A DNA stretch of 40,027 bases from Eubacterium sp. (GCA_015655975.1 DVEP01000009.1:1-40027); one strand, 5' to 3'. Positions 30,714 through 39,928 are shown, counted from the first letter of the stretch. Program-made: numbers and translations. The notes: generated from the letters alone by a model not told the origin.

Positions 30714-30755
30714 GCAGTCGTAGTGTGAAAATACGCAATACGACTGCAATTTTTA
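30714..30755 (+). terminator. Terminator of ilvA-ridA
   Basis: GCAGTCGTA (30714-30722) and TACGACTGC (30739-30747) pair across a 16-base loop, followed by AATTTTTAATT. It ends only about 11 bases before the methyltransferase start codon. Confidence 0.75.
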
Positions 30756-30765
30756 ATTAATCGCT

Positions 30766-32700
30766 ATGAAAAATTTACTTTCTTTTAACGGCGTATGCAA
30801 ATTCCTTTCAATCTCCGACGCCACTCTTAACAACTGGATAAGACTCAATAAAATTTCATATATTTTTGAAAACGGAAAATATTTTTTTGAAAAAGACTAT
30901 ATCAATAACCTTGCCGAAAATTCTGATTTTTTAAAGTCAAGAAGAAATAAAACGCTTAAAAGCGGAAACATTGTATGCAACGGATATATTGAAAATTCCG
31001 AAACAAACACCGCCTCTGTCAAAACTATGATTGAAACTTTTTCCGACTTTACCGAAACGGAAATACGCCTTATTCTAAGCGGTTTGGCAATCAAACTTCT
31101 TATCAAATCAAAAAAGTTAAAGTCAGAGTTTAATGAAAGCCTTTTTCAAAATTTTCTTTGCTCGAATACAGAACTCGGAATATACAAAAATTTTATAGAT
31201 GACATAGCAGGTGAAATAAACGAAATTTTCAGTATGGAAAAAGTAGAATTTTGCCTTGCCCTCCCTATCGAATTTAACAAATATGAAGATTTTTTAGGGT
31301 TTGTATATATGAGTCTGAAAAATGTAGCGAAAAGAAAATCAAGCGGAATGTACTATACGCCGTCAAAAACAACAAAAAAAGTCATCGGCAGTCTGAAGAC
31401 CGAACTGTCTTCAAAAAAAATACTTGACCCGTGCTGCGGCAGCGGAAATTTTTTGCTTGAAATTTTAAAAATCAACTGCAAAACAGAAAACATCTACGGA
31501 TGTGATAACGATTTCATTTCTGTTGCAATCGCAAGATTTAATATAGCGCTAAATTGCGAAAAAAATCAAAATGACCTCTATGATTTAATCTGTAAAAATA
31601 TAGTTTACAGTGATTTTTTAAATCAAAAGTTTGAGTTTGCCCCGGATATTATCGTAGGAAATCCGCCCTGGGGATTTAACTATTCCAAAGACGAAAAAGA
31701 AAAACTTTCAAAAAAGTTTATTTGTGCAAAAAACAAAAGTTTTGATTCTTTCGACATATTCACCGAAAAGTCGTTAAATATACTGAATGAAAACGGAGTT
31801 TTTTCTTTTGTTCTGCCTCAATCCGTCATAAATGTAAAAATGCACGAACCGATTAGAAATATCATAACAAAAAACTTTTCGTTTATCTATGCAGGATTTT
31901 TTGAAAAAGCGTTTGATTCCGTGATTTGTCCGAGCGTTATTTTGACGCTGAAAAAACAAAAGCAAAAGCAATTAAATTGCGTTTTGGAAAATGATTTTGA
32001 AAAACGCTCACTGTCAAAAAACAGAAAAAACGGTTTTGAGTTTTTAATTAACATTTCCGACGGAGAATACTCCTTGATTGAAAAAATTTCAAACTGCGAA
32101 AATGCTTTTTATTTGAAAAATAAATGTAAATTCGCGTTGGGAATTGTTACGGGAAACAACAAAAAATTTATTTCAAACGAGCAAAAACAAGGGTATGAGC
32201 CGATTTTAAAAGGCAGTGATATAAACAGATTTTCATACAAAACTCCTCAAAACTATATTGAGTTTAAAAAAGACAATTTTCAGCAGGTCGCAAACGAAAA
32301 TCTGTACAGAGCAGATGAAAAAATCATATATTCTTTCATAGGAAACGAGCCGAAATTTGCCTATGACGACAAACAAATTCTGACATTGAACAGTTGCAAT
32401 ATCATTGTGCCCGACAGCAAAACGGTAAACATCAAATTTATTTTGGCAGTTTTAAACTCCGATTTAGCAAAGTTTTACTTTCAAAAAAGATTTAGTTCAG
32501 TTAAACTTTTGCGTTCGCATATAGAAAGTTTGCCTATTTTCAACGCAACGGAAAACGAACAAAACAGAGTAGCAGAAATTGTTGATAAAATTTTAAAAAG
32601 CGACCGTGAAGAAAAGTATTTAATTGAAAAATTAAACGACAGGATTTTTGAAATTTACGGTCTTACAAAAAATGAAACAGATTTAATAAAGCACGCATAA
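30766..32700 (+). CDS. Orphan N6-adenine DNA methyltransferase with N-terminal HTH and TaqI-like specificity domain
   Basis: 644 residues. Residues about 1-50 look like a MerR/excisionase-type helix-turn-helix (S-F-N-G-V-C-K-F-L-S-I-S-D-A-T-L-N-N-W-I-R). After a linker region come gamma-class methyltransferase motifs: X-like S-G-M-Y-Y-T-P (193-199), motif I D-P-C-C-G-S-G-N-F (221-229), the acidic Y-G-C-D (244-247) and motif IV N-P-P-W (299-302). The C-terminal part (from about 450) with I-L-K-G-S-D-I-N-R-F is a TaqI/Eco57I-type target-recognition domain. No nuclease motif (PD-ExK) was seen and no restriction gene lies nearby, so it is a solitary methylase, comparable in layout to clostridial CamA. 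It has no visible ribosome binding site, follows a terminator by 11 bases and is clearly more AT-rich than ilvA. Confidence 0.85.
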   Translation: MKNLLSFNGVCKFLSISDATLNNWIRLNKISYIFENGKYFFEKDYINNLAENSDFLKSRRNKTLKSGNIVCNGYIENSETNTASVKTMIETFSDFTETEIRLILSGLAIKLLIKSKKLKSEFNESLFQNFLCSNTELGIYKNFIDDIAGEINEIFSMEKVEFCLALPIEFNKYEDFLGFVYMSLKNVAKRKSSGMYYTPSKTTKKVIGSLKTELSSKKILDPCCGSGNFLLEILKINCKTENIYGCDNDFISVAIARFNIALNCEKNQNDLYDLICKNIVYSDFLNQKFEFAPDIIVGNPPWGFNYSKDEKEKLSKKFICAKNKSFDSFDIFTEKSLNILNENGVFSFVLPQSVINVKMHEPIRNIITKNFSFIYAGFFEKAFDSVICPSVILTLKKQKQKQLNCVLENDFEKRSLSKNRKNGFEFLINISDGEYSLIEKISNCENAFYLKNKCKFALGIVTGNNKKFISNEQKQGYEPILKGSDINRFSYKTPQNYIEFKKDNFQQVANENLYRADEKIIYSFIGNEPKFAYDDKQILTLNSCNIIVPDSKTVNIKFILAVLNSDLAKFYFQKRFSSVKLLRSHIESLPIFNATENEQNRVAEIVDKILKSDREEKYLIEKLNDRIFEIYGLTKNETDLIKHA

Positions 32701-32710
32701 AAAACTCACA

Positions 32711-32750
32711 AAAAACGACGCTTCGAAAATACCCAAAGCGTCGTTTTTTT
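32711..32750. terminator. Bidirectional terminator between methyltransferase and thrS
   Basis: AAAAACGACGCTT pairs with AAGCGTCGTTTTT across an 11-base loop, with a T-run on the plus strand and A tracts on the other side, between convergent genes. Confidence 0.9.
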
Positions 32751-32752
32751 AT

Positions 32753-34663
32753 TTATATTGACTTATTTGCAACTTCTTCTTTTGCCCTTTTGATAAATTC
32801 TTCAACAGTGCAAGCGCCCTCGTCGCCGTTCTTTCTTGAACGAATTGAAATTGTACCGTTTTCAATATCTTTGTCGCCCGCAAGAATCATATACGGAACT
32901 TTTTCAAGTTGCGCATTTCTGATTTTGAAACCGACTTTTTCCGAACGGTCGTCAACTTCACAGCGAATACCTGCATTTTCAAACTGTTCCTTGATTTTAT
33001 TTACATAATCAAGATGTCTGTCAGCAACAGGCAAAAACTTAACCTGAACAGGAGCAAGCCACATTGGGAAAGCGCCGGCAAAATGTTCTGTAATAATTCC
33101 GATAAATCTTTCGATACTTCCGAAAACAACGCGGTGAATCATTATCGGACGGTGTTTTTCGCCGTCTGAACCCGTATATTCAAGTTCAAATCTTTCAGGA
33201 AGCTGGAAGTCAAGCTGAATTGTACCGCACTGCCATGTTCTGCCGAGACAATCTTTAAGATGGAAGTCAAGTTTCGGACCGTAAAACGCACCGTCGCCCT
33301 CGTTTACTTCGTAGTCATAGCCGAGTTCTGTGATAGCGTCTCTGAGCGCGTCTGTCGCAATATCCCAATCTTCTTTCGCACCTATTGAATTTTCAGGCTG
33401 TGTTGAAAGTTCAATGTGATATTCAAAACCAAATGTCTTGTAAACACTGTCAATAAGGTTTACAACATTTTTAATCTCATCTTTAATCTGCTCTTTTGTC
33501 ATAAAGATATGAGCGTCGTCCTGAGTGAAGTTACGCACACGCATAAGACCGTGCAAAGCACCCGAAAGTTCGTGTCTGTGAACAATGCCGAGTTCGCCCA
33601 TTCTGAGAGGAAGGTCTTTGTATGAACGCATCTTCGTTTTGTACACAAGCATACCGCCCGGACAGTTCATAGGTTTGATTGCGAAATCTTCATCGTCAAT
33701 TTTTGTTGTGTACATATTTTCTTTGTAGTGGTCCCAATGTCCGCTTCTTTCCCACAAAGTACGGCTGAGAATGATTGGTGTAGCAATCTCGTAGTAGCCT
33801 GCTTTTCTGTGAATTTCACGCCAATAGTCAACAAGCAGATTTTTCAAAATCATACCTTTTGGAAGGAAAAACGGGAAACCCGGACCCTCTTCAAGTATAG
33901 TAAACAGTTCAAGTTCTTTACCGAGTTTTCTGTGGTCTCTTTTCTTTGCCTCTTCAAGCATTTTCAAATACTCTTCAAGCATTGACGCTTTCGGGAAAGC
34001 AGTACCGTAAACACGGCAAAGCATTTTGTTGTTTGCGTCTGCACGCCAATACGCGCCTGTACACTGTGTGAGTTTGAACGCTTTTACGGGTGAAACAGAC
34101 ATAAGATGAGGGCCTGCGCAAAGTTCGGTAAACTCGCCTTGTTTGTAGAAACTGATAGCCTCGCCTTTTCCTGCGTGTTCTGCTATGAGTTCAACTTTGT
34201 ACGGCTCGTCTTTTTCCTGCATCATCTTCGTTGCTTCGTCGGGAGAAAGTTCAAACTTTTCGAGAACAAGACCTTCTTTTACGATTTTTTTCATTTCTTT
34301 TTCGATTTTTTCCAAATCATCTGTTGTAAAAGGTGTGTCCCCGCAATCGAAATCGTAGTAAAAACCATTTTCTATTGACGGACCGATTGTGAGTTTTACC
34401 TCGGGATAAAGTCTTTTAACAGCCTGAGCCATAATGTGAGAAGCAGTGTGCCAAAAAGCGTGTTTTCCGTCTTCACTGTCGAAAGTCAATATTTCAAGTT
34501 CGCAGTCTTTGTCGATGACTGTTCTCAAATCTGCAAGTTCGCCGTCAATTCTGCAAACGCAGGCAGATTTATAAAGCCCCATAGATATTTCTTTTGCAAT
34601 TTCAGCGGCTGTCATATTGTCTGCAAACTCTCTGACAACGCCGCCTTTTAATGTTATATTCAT
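32753..34663 (-). CDS. thrS: Threonine-tRNA ligase
   Basis: 636 residues, full length. Domains in order: TGS (about 1-61), editing domain with H72-x3-H76 and a later E-L-C-A-G-P-H, the class II catalytic core with PMNCPGGMLVYK and R-x-G-E-L-G-I-V-H-R-H-E-L-S-G, and a C-terminal HGTP-type anticodon-binding domain (V-Q-V-K-F-L-P-V-A onward). It charges tRNA-Thr and edits Ser-tRNA-Thr. GGAGGA precedes the ATG at 34663. The gene has a threonine T-box leader and its own promoter, and shares a terminator with the convergent methyltransferase gene. Confidence 0.97.
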   Translation of the reverse strand: MNITLKGGVVREFADNMTAAEIAKEISMGLYKSACVCRIDGELADLRTVIDKDCELEILTFDSEDGKHAFWHTASHIMAQAVKRLYPEVKLTIGPSIENGFYYDFDCGDTPFTTDDLEKIEKEMKKIVKEGLVLEKFELSPDEATKMMQEKDEPYKVELIAEHAGKGEAISFYKQGEFTELCAGPHLMSVSPVKAFKLTQCTGAYWRADANNKMLCRVYGTAFPKASMLEEYLKMLEEAKKRDHRKLGKELELFTILEEGPGFPFFLPKGMILKNLLVDYWREIHRKAGYYEIATPIILSRTLWERSGHWDHYKENMYTTKIDDEDFAIKPMNCPGGMLVYKTKMRSYKDLPLRMGELGIVHRHELSGALHGLMRVRNFTQDDAHIFMTKEQIKDEIKNVVNLIDSVYKTFGFEYHIELSTQPENSIGAKEDWDIATDALRDAITELGYDYEVNEGDGAFYGPKLDFHLKDCLGRTWQCGTIQLDFQLPERFELEYTGSDGEKHRPIMIHRVVFGSIERFIGIITEHFAGAFPMWLAPVQVKFLPVADRHLDYVNKIKEQFENAGIRCEVDDRSEKVGFKIRNAQLEKVPYMILAGDKDIENGTISIRSRKNGDEGACTVEEFIKRAKEEVANKSI

Positions 34664-34721
34664 AGAAAATCCTCCGTTTCAAACTTATTTTTTGATTTAA
34701 TCCTGATTTTTATTGTGAAAA

Positions 34722-34950
34722 TAAAAAAAGCACCTCACCCCTGCTGTCTGGGATGAAATGCAAACATTCCACGGTTCCACCCGAATTGCTTAAAAAGCCA
34801 CTCTTTGCGCTGTAACGGACGCTGACCGTTTCGCCATTTCCTGCGAACTCTCGGAGATGGTAACTTTAAATTCCTGTGCGTTTTTCCACCAAACAAACGC
34901 TCTCTGAAAGCAGGTTGAAGTAAAGCCTTGTTCTCGTCAAAAATTTCTTC
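34722..34950 (-). promoter_or_regulatory. T-box leader (threonine-type) of thrS
   Basis: On the minus strand the T-box sequence TTCGGGTGGAACCGTGG lies at 34785-34769. A terminator stem follows: GCATTTCATCCC with GGGGTGAGGTGC, including G-T pairs, then TTTTTTTATTTT. Stem I starts near GACGAGAACAAG (about 34943). The specifier region GTTACCATCTCC contains ACC (34861-34859), a threonine codon, matching the gene. Uncharged tRNA-Thr would favour readthrough into thrS. Confidence 0.93.
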
Positions 34951-34964
34951 TTAATACATTTATT

Positions 34965-34993
34965 ATCATATCACTCAAAAATAATTTTGTCAA
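34965..34993 (-). promoter_or_regulatory. Promoter of the thrS T-box transcript
   Basis: TTGACA (34993-34988), 17 bases, TATGAT (34970-34965) on the minus strand, just ahead of stem I. The 608-base spacer 34664-35271 thus holds the T-box leader, this promoter and the rny promoter. Confidence 0.65.
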
Positions 34994-35101
34994 CACTTTT
35001 TAAATCAACACAATACCGAAATATTGCCTGTTCAAGCGAAATTTTCACCGCAAAACTGTAAAAATTGACTAAAACCCAACACAATTTAAGACCTTCGTTA
35101 C

Positions 35102-35130
35102 TTGACATAGAAAGTATATCGTTATATAAT
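35102..35130 (+). promoter_or_regulatory. Strong promoter of rny
   Basis: Perfect TTGACA (35102-35107), 17 bases and perfect TATAAT (35125-35130). It implies a leader of about 135 bases before the RNase Y start, with no obvious strong structure. Confidence 0.7.
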
Positions 35131-35271
35131 ATTTAAAAATTCTTTTTGGTAGTTTTTATATCTAAAAACTGTTCTTTAGAATTTTAATCGCATTTGAACT
35201 GTACCTTTTCTGATGACTATTTGAAATTTTGAAACTGAAAAATAATTAACAGAAGGAGGTGCTATTGATTT

Positions 35272-36828
35272 ATGAGTACAACTATTGTTGCTATAATTGT
35301 AGGTGTTGTGTGCGCAATCATTTTTGCCGCAGTCGGTTTTTTTGCCGGAAACGCATACCGAAGAAATACAGCTGAAAAAGAGATTGGCTCTGCTACGCAG
35401 GAAGCCACAAGAATTATAAACAACGCTTTGTCAGAAGCCGAAACAACAAAAAAAGCAAGCCTTGTCGAAGCAAAAGACGAAATTCACAAACTTCGCTCTG
35501 ACGCTGACAGAGAAATCAGAGAAAGACGAAGCGAAATTCAAAAACAGGAAAACAGACTTTCTCAAAGAGAAGACTATCTTGACAAAAAGTCAGACAACCT
35601 TGAAAACAAAAGTGAAACACTTTCTCAAAAACTTAAAGAAGCAGACGAGAAATTACTCGAAATCGATGGCATCAAGAAAAGCCAGTTTGATATGCTGGAG
35701 CGTATATCGGGATTAACTCAGGAAGAAGCAAAAAATGAACTTCTTTCAGGTCTTGAAGCTGAATTGGACCACGAAAAAGCAAAAAAAATTCTCGAATACG
35801 AACAAATGATTAAAGACCAAAGCGATGTTCTCGCAAGAGAAATCATAGGCACGGCTATCCAGCGCTGCGCCGCCGACCACACTGCAGAAACAACCGTTTC
35901 GGTAGTTGCCCTGCCAAGCGATGAAATGAAAGGCAGAATAATCGGTCGTGAAGGTCGAAATATTCGCTCACTTGAAACAATTACAGGCGTTGAATTCATC
36001 ATTGACGATACACCTGAAGCAATCACAATTTCAAGTTTTGACCCCGTAAGACGAGAAATCGCAAGACAAACACTTGAAAGACTCATTCAAGACGGCCGTA
36101 TTCATCCGTCAAGAATTGAAGAGATGTATGAAAAATCAAAGCGTGAAGTTGACGCTACTATCAAAGCAGAGGGCGAAAAAGCCGTACTTGACGCAAATAT
36201 AGGAAGTATCCACCCCGAACTTGTAAAATTGCTCGGTAAATTGAAATACCGTACCTCGTACGGTCAAAGTGTGCTCAAGCACAGTCTTGAAGTTGCATAT
36301 ATTGCAGGATTGATGGCTGCCGAAATCGGCGCAGACGAAAAACTTGCGCGCCGTGCAGGTTTACTTCACGATATCGGCAAAGCGCTTGACCACGAAATGG
36401 AAGGCTCACACATTGCTCTCGGCGTTGAATACGCAAGAAAATATAAAGAGTCTGAAGCAGTTATTCACGCCATTCAGGCACACCACGGCGATGTTGAGTG
36501 TAAAACTGTTGTTGCCTGTCTTGTTCAGGCGGCAGACGCCGTTTCCGCTTCCCGCCCCGGCGCAAGAAGAGAAAATGTCGAAAACTACATTAAAAGACTT
36601 CAACAACTTGAAGAAATCTCAGACAGTTTTGAGGGCGTTGAAAAAAGTTACGCTCTTCAGGCAGGCAGAGAAGTTCGTATTATGGTTAAACCCGACATCA
36701 TTACAGACGACAGAATGCCTTATATTGCAAGAGAAATCGTTAAGCGAATTGAGTCCGAAATGGAATATCCGGGTCAAATCAAAGTAAATATCATTCGTGA
36801 AAGCAGAGCATCTGACATAGCGAAGTAA
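35272..36828 (+). CDS. rny: Ribonuclease Y
   Basis: 518 residues, full length. Order of domains: N-terminal membrane anchor (about 5-26), long Glu/Lys-rich coiled coil (about 30-200), KH domain with G-R-I-I-G-R-E-G-R-N (221-230), and HD domain with catalytic His366-Asp367 in L-L-H-D-I-G-K and later Q-A-H-H-G-D. RNase Y is the membrane-bound endonuclease that starts mRNA decay in many Firmicutes. The ribosome binding site AAGGAGGTG lies 12 bases before the ATG, wider than usual. A terminator follows, with the Dabb gene immediately after it. Confidence 0.97.
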   Translation: MSTTIVAIIVGVVCAIIFAAVGFFAGNAYRRNTAEKEIGSATQEATRIINNALSEAETTKKASLVEAKDEIHKLRSDADREIRERRSEIQKQENRLSQREDYLDKKSDNLENKSETLSQKLKEADEKLLEIDGIKKSQFDMLERISGLTQEEAKNELLSGLEAELDHEKAKKILEYEQMIKDQSDVLAREIIGTAIQRCAADHTAETTVSVVALPSDEMKGRIIGREGRNIRSLETITGVEFIIDDTPEAITISSFDPVRREIARQTLERLIQDGRIHPSRIEEMYEKSKREVDATIKAEGEKAVLDANIGSIHPELVKLLGKLKYRTSYGQSVLKHSLEVAYIAGLMAAEIGADEKLARRAGLLHDIGKALDHEMEGSHIALGVEYARKYKESEAVIHAIQAHHGDVECKTVVACLVQAADAVSASRPGARRENVENYIKRLQQLEEISDSFEGVEKSYALQAGREVRIMVKPDIITDDRMPYIAREIVKRIESEMEYPGQIKVNIIRESRASDIAK

Positions 36829-36841
36829 TTTTCAAATTTAT

Positions 36842-36880
36842 AGGCAGTTGTTTGTTTTGCAACTGCCTTTATTTATTTTA
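36842..36880 (+). terminator. Terminator of rny
   Basis: AGGCAGTTG-TTTGTTTTG-CAACTGCCT followed by TTATTTATTTT. The next gene starts 15 bases later, so some readthrough may supply it. Confidence 0.8.
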
Positions 36881-36894
36881 GGAGTTGAATTGTT

Positions 36895-37185
36895 ATGATT
36901 AAACATATTGTTTGCTTTAAACTTAAAGACAACAGTGAAAAAGAGTGCGAAAAAGCAAAAGAAGTGCTTTTGAGTATGAAAGGCAATGTCGAACTTATAA
37001 AAGATATTGAAGTAGGCACAGACTTTTTACACTCTGAGCGTTCGTACGATGTCATTTTGCAGGTTACACTTGAGAATGAAAAAGCTCTTGAGATGTATCA
37101 GCAAGACGAATATCACTGCAGTGTAGTAAAAAAACACATGCATAAAGTTCGTGAATCAAGCGTTGCCGTTGACTACTATATTTAA
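36895..37185 (+). CDS. Dabb (stress-responsive A/B barrel) domain protein
   Basis: 96 residues forming a single dimeric alpha-beta barrel: M-I-K-H-I-V-C-F-K-L-K at the start, a central D-I-E-V-G-T-D-F and Y-D-V-I-L-Q-V, and the closing Y-Q-Q-D-E-Y-H with H-M-H-K-V-R-E near the end. Dabb proteins are small cytoplasmic proteins of mostly unknown function in bacteria. AGGAG precedes the ATG. No own promoter is evident in the 15-base gap to the rny terminator, so it is likely fed by readthrough from rny. Confidence 0.85.
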   Translation: MIKHIVCFKLKDNSEKECEKAKEVLLSMKGNVELIKDIEVGTDFLHSERSYDVILQVTLENEKALEMYQQDEYHCSVVKKHMHKVRESSVAVDYYI

Positions 37186-37221
37186 TCAAACTAAACATAA
37201 TTCTTATAGTAAAATATTAAC

Positions 37222-37250
37222 AAAGCCACTGTATATCAGTGGCTTTATGC
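37222..37250 (+). terminator. Terminator of the Dabb gene
   Basis: AAAGCCACTG-TATAT-CAGTGGCTTT, 37 bases past the stop codon. The T-run is short. Confidence 0.65.
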
Positions 37251-37291
37251 AATTATAGTGTTTTTTTGTTCATATTGTCTTAATAATTATA

Positions 37292-37320
37292 TTGACACAA
37301 TTAATTATATATGATATATT
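37292..37320 (+). promoter_or_regulatory. Promoter of the exopolysaccharide locus
   Basis: TTGACA (37292-37297), 17 bases, TATATT (37315-37320). The leader of about 90 bases contains TTGTA-(8)-TACAA (37348-37365) and a further TACAA at 37370-37374, possible repressor half-sites. Confidence 0.6.
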
Positions 37321-37417
37321 TTAAATATTAGTAATAAAGGGCGAAACTTGTAAATTTATGTACAAATTATACAAATTTTAACACTTATTTTAAACAGATA
37401 TAATTTCGGAGGATAAA

Positions 37418-38161
37418 ATGAATAACGATAAAGAAATAATTGAAATTGACTTAAAAAAAGTTTTCAATATGATAAAAAAGAGTATTATTTACATTCTCTT
37501 AATCGGCTTGCTTACAAGTGCAGTCGCAGGCTGCGTTACCGAGTTTCTCATCGCTCCGAAATATACTGCGACAACAAAACTGTACGCATACTCAAATGCC
37601 GAAAGAATAAGCAGTAACAGTTCAATCACTGCAAACGAGTTATCTGCGTCAGAGTCTCTCGTAGGCACATACATTGTCGTACTTGAAAGCGACACCGTTC
37701 TTGACGAAGTTGCAAAAAAACTTTCACTCGATATGTCTGCCAAAGAAATCAGAAGTTATGTCAGCGTTTCCACAATCGAAGACTCGATTGCATTTGAAGT
37801 GAGCGTAAAGACAACAGACCCCAAACTCTCTATGGATATTGCAAACACCATCGCAGAAGTTGCTCCTGAAAAAATCGTTCAAATCGTAAAAGTCGGCGGT
37901 GTAGAAATCATTGACAAAGCAAAATTGCCGACGGCGCCGTCCTCTCCGAACCTGAAACTCAATATTTTAATCGGTTTTGTTATCGGATTTGCTTTAGCAT
38001 TTGCAGGATTTTTATTGAAAGAAATGTTCGACACAACAATTAGAAATGAAAACGACATTGAAAAAGAGTTCGACTTCCCTGTTCTCGGCTCTATTCCAAA
38101 TCTCAACCCGAAAAACGAGAAAGCAAAAAGTTCTGTAAGGGAGGAAAAACGAAATGTTTAA
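37418..38161 (+). CDS. Wzz/CapA-like polysaccharide co-polymerase (BY-kinase activator)
   Basis: 247 residues with the Wzz layout: first membrane span about 22-46, an extracytoplasmic domain, a proline-rich P-T-A-P-S-S-P motif (171-177) and a second span about 181-202. The C-terminal cytoplasmic tail can activate the tyrosine kinase encoded next. It sets polysaccharide chain length and activates CpsD/EpsB-type kinases. GGAGG precedes the ATG. Its last 8 bases overlap the kinase gene, whose GGGAGG site is inside this gene, so the pair is translationally coupled. Confidence 0.9.
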   Translation: MNNDKEIIEIDLKKVFNMIKKSIIYILLIGLLTSAVAGCVTEFLIAPKYTATTKLYAYSNAERISSNSSITANELSASESLVGTYIVVLESDTVLDEVAKKLSLDMSAKEIRSYVSVSTIEDSIAFEVSVKTTDPKLSMDIANTIAEVAPEKIVQIVKVGGVEIIDKAKLPTAPSSPNLKLNILIGFVIGFALAFAGFLLKEMFDTTIRNENDIEKEFDFPVLGSIPNLNPKNEKAKSSVREEKRNV

Positions 38162-38882
38162 TAGAAAAAAGAAAGAAGTTTCAAACTCTTTTAAAAGAGA
38201 AGACGCAAAGAAAAAGTTAGGAAGCGACTCTGCGTTTGTTGTAAAAGAAGCGTACAACTCTATCAGAACAAACTTGCTGTTCACTCAAAAAGGCGAAAAG
38301 TGTCCGATTTTTGTAGTTACAAGTCCTACTGCCAACAACGGCAAAACAATAAACAGTGTAAACTTAGCAATATCGTACGCTCAAATGGGTAAAAAGACGC
38401 TCATCATAGATTCCGATATGAGAAACCCTACAATACACAGAATGTTCAACATTCCGCTCAAAGACGGATTGTCGGAAATACTTGCAGGAATAACAGACAG
38501 CATTTCCGTAACTTCAACAGACATAGAAAACCTCAGCGTTCTGCCGTCGGGACAAATACCTCCAAACCCTGCTGAACTTTTAGGTTCGGACAGAATGAAT
38601 AAATTGTTAGACTTCGTAAAAGAACATTTTGACTGCGTATTTATAGATTCCCCTCCTGTAAACATTGTTACAGACGCAACTATTTTCGCATCAAATGTCA
38701 CAGGATATATTCTCATAGTTAAGTCAGGTGTAACTGACAGAGAAGATATTAAATACTCTGTTTCGACACTTGAACAGGTAAATGCGAATATTCTCGGATT
38801 TATTCTCAACGATGTACCTCTGAAAGACGGTAAATACTATTCAAAATACAACGGCAAATACAACTATTCAAACTATAAATAA
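38154..38882 (+). CDS. Bacterial tyrosine kinase CpsD/EpsB-like (BY-kinase)
   Basis: 242 residues. The oligomerisation motif E-A-Y-N-S-I-R-T-N (32-40) precedes a Walker A variant S-P-T-A-N-N-G-K-T (57-65), where A-N-N replaces the common P-G-E. Walker A' is L-I-I-D-S-D-M-R (83-90) and Walker B is C-V-F-I-D-S-P-P (161-168). The C-terminal end carries the tyrosine cluster typical of autophosphorylation (Tyr228, 229, 232, 236, 238, 241). With the Wzz-like partner it controls capsule/exopolysaccharide export by phosphorylation cycles. Confidence 0.92.
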   Translation: MFNRKKKEVSNSFKREDAKKKLGSDSAFVVKEAYNSIRTNLLFTQKGEKCPIFVVTSPTANNGKTINSVNLAISYAQMGKKTLIIDSDMRNPTIHRMFNIPLKDGLSEILAGITDSISVTSTDIENLSVLPSGQIPPNPAELLGSDRMNKLLDFVKEHFDCVFIDSPPVNIVTDATIFASNVTGYILIVKSGVTDREDIKYSVSTLEQVNANILGFILNDVPLKDGKYYSKYNGKYNYSNYK

Positions 38883-38908
38883 GCAATTTAAAGTAAGGAT
38901 GTGCAGGT

Positions 38909-39928
38909 TTGAACAACAGACAAATTAAAACAACTCTTGAATTTTTTGTTGACGGCATTACTTTAATTTTAAGTTTAACCATAAGTTTTCTCATAGTAAA
39001 GTTAATCAATAAACTTCCTGTGTGTGATATATACGATATTTTAGGCTTTGCTTTAATCTCGTTAGTCAACTTTTGCTTTGTTTTTTTCTGTTTTTACAAA
39101 CCGCTCGATACGACTCAAAGGAACCGAGTTACAGAAATATTTAATATTTTAATTAACAACTCGTTTTATGTTGCAGGTATGGCGTTTATGCTCATATTGA
39201 CAAAAAACGCTTTCAGAGAATCTCGCTACCTATTGGTTTCGACATACGCAATAAATGTGCTTTTAAACTGTATCAGCAGATATTTTTTGAAAAAACAGTT
39301 TTTCCGTATTTACTCAAACAGCAAATATACAACAAAGGTTGCCGTTTTGTGCGACTTTGAAAGTTCACAAGACTTTTTAAATGAGTTCAGCAATTCTGTC
39401 GCTTCATCGGTCAAAGGTCTGTTTATTTTCAACGCTGTTGAAGACGAAAACGGCGAATACACAGTGGCAAAAGAAAGCAGTTTAAGTTTTTCCGAAAACG
39501 GTGTAGCAGTTGCCGTAAAAAGAGGAATTAAAGAAGTATGCGGATATAAAATCGAAGGCAACGAAAATTCTATAATTAATTGGGCAAGAAAAGAGCCTGT
39601 TGACTCTGTTTATATCATTTCTCCAAACAACCAAAGTTTAAACACTCAACTAATAAACGATTTGGAAAGTATGGGCATTACCGTAAATGTAAATATTTCA
39701 TCACTCGAAAATATCATAAAGGAAACCGACTATAAACATCTGAATTGTACTATGAGTTACGGACACCCGATGGCTACTTTTTCACCGAGTGTTCAAGATT
39801 ATCAAAAATTAGTTGTCAAACGCACATTTGACATATTTGTTTCGTTTTTTGCCTGTCTGTTGTCGCTTCCGATTATTTTGATTGTCGCCATACCGCTCAA
39901 ACTTGAATCAAAAGGTCCGCTGTTTTGA
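38909..39928 (+). pseudogene. Truncated polyprenyl-phosphate sugar transferase (priming glycosyltransferase), interrupted by a mobile element
   Basis: 339 residues from a TTG start with an AAGGAT-type site. Four N-terminal membrane spans (about 11-125) and a nucleotide-binding-like domain (about 140-255) are followed by the start of the catalytic sugar-transferase domain: V-V-K-R-T-F-D-I-F, a fifth membrane segment and K-L-E-S-K-G-P-L-F, then a stop. Intact homologues (about 450-480 residues) continue F-x-Q-x-R-x-G and the K-F-R-S-M region, which carries the catalytic residues. The break coincides with what looks like the left end of an insertion sequence, so the enzyme that should attach the first sugar to undecaprenyl phosphate is probably inactive. 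The gene follows cpsD by 26 bases. Confidence 0.8.

Noticed and set aside
30766..32700. Methyltransferase as part of a type I/BREX/DISARM defence system
   Set aside because: Neighbours are ridA and thrS; no restriction, helicase, phosphatase or PglZ-type gene lies in the window.
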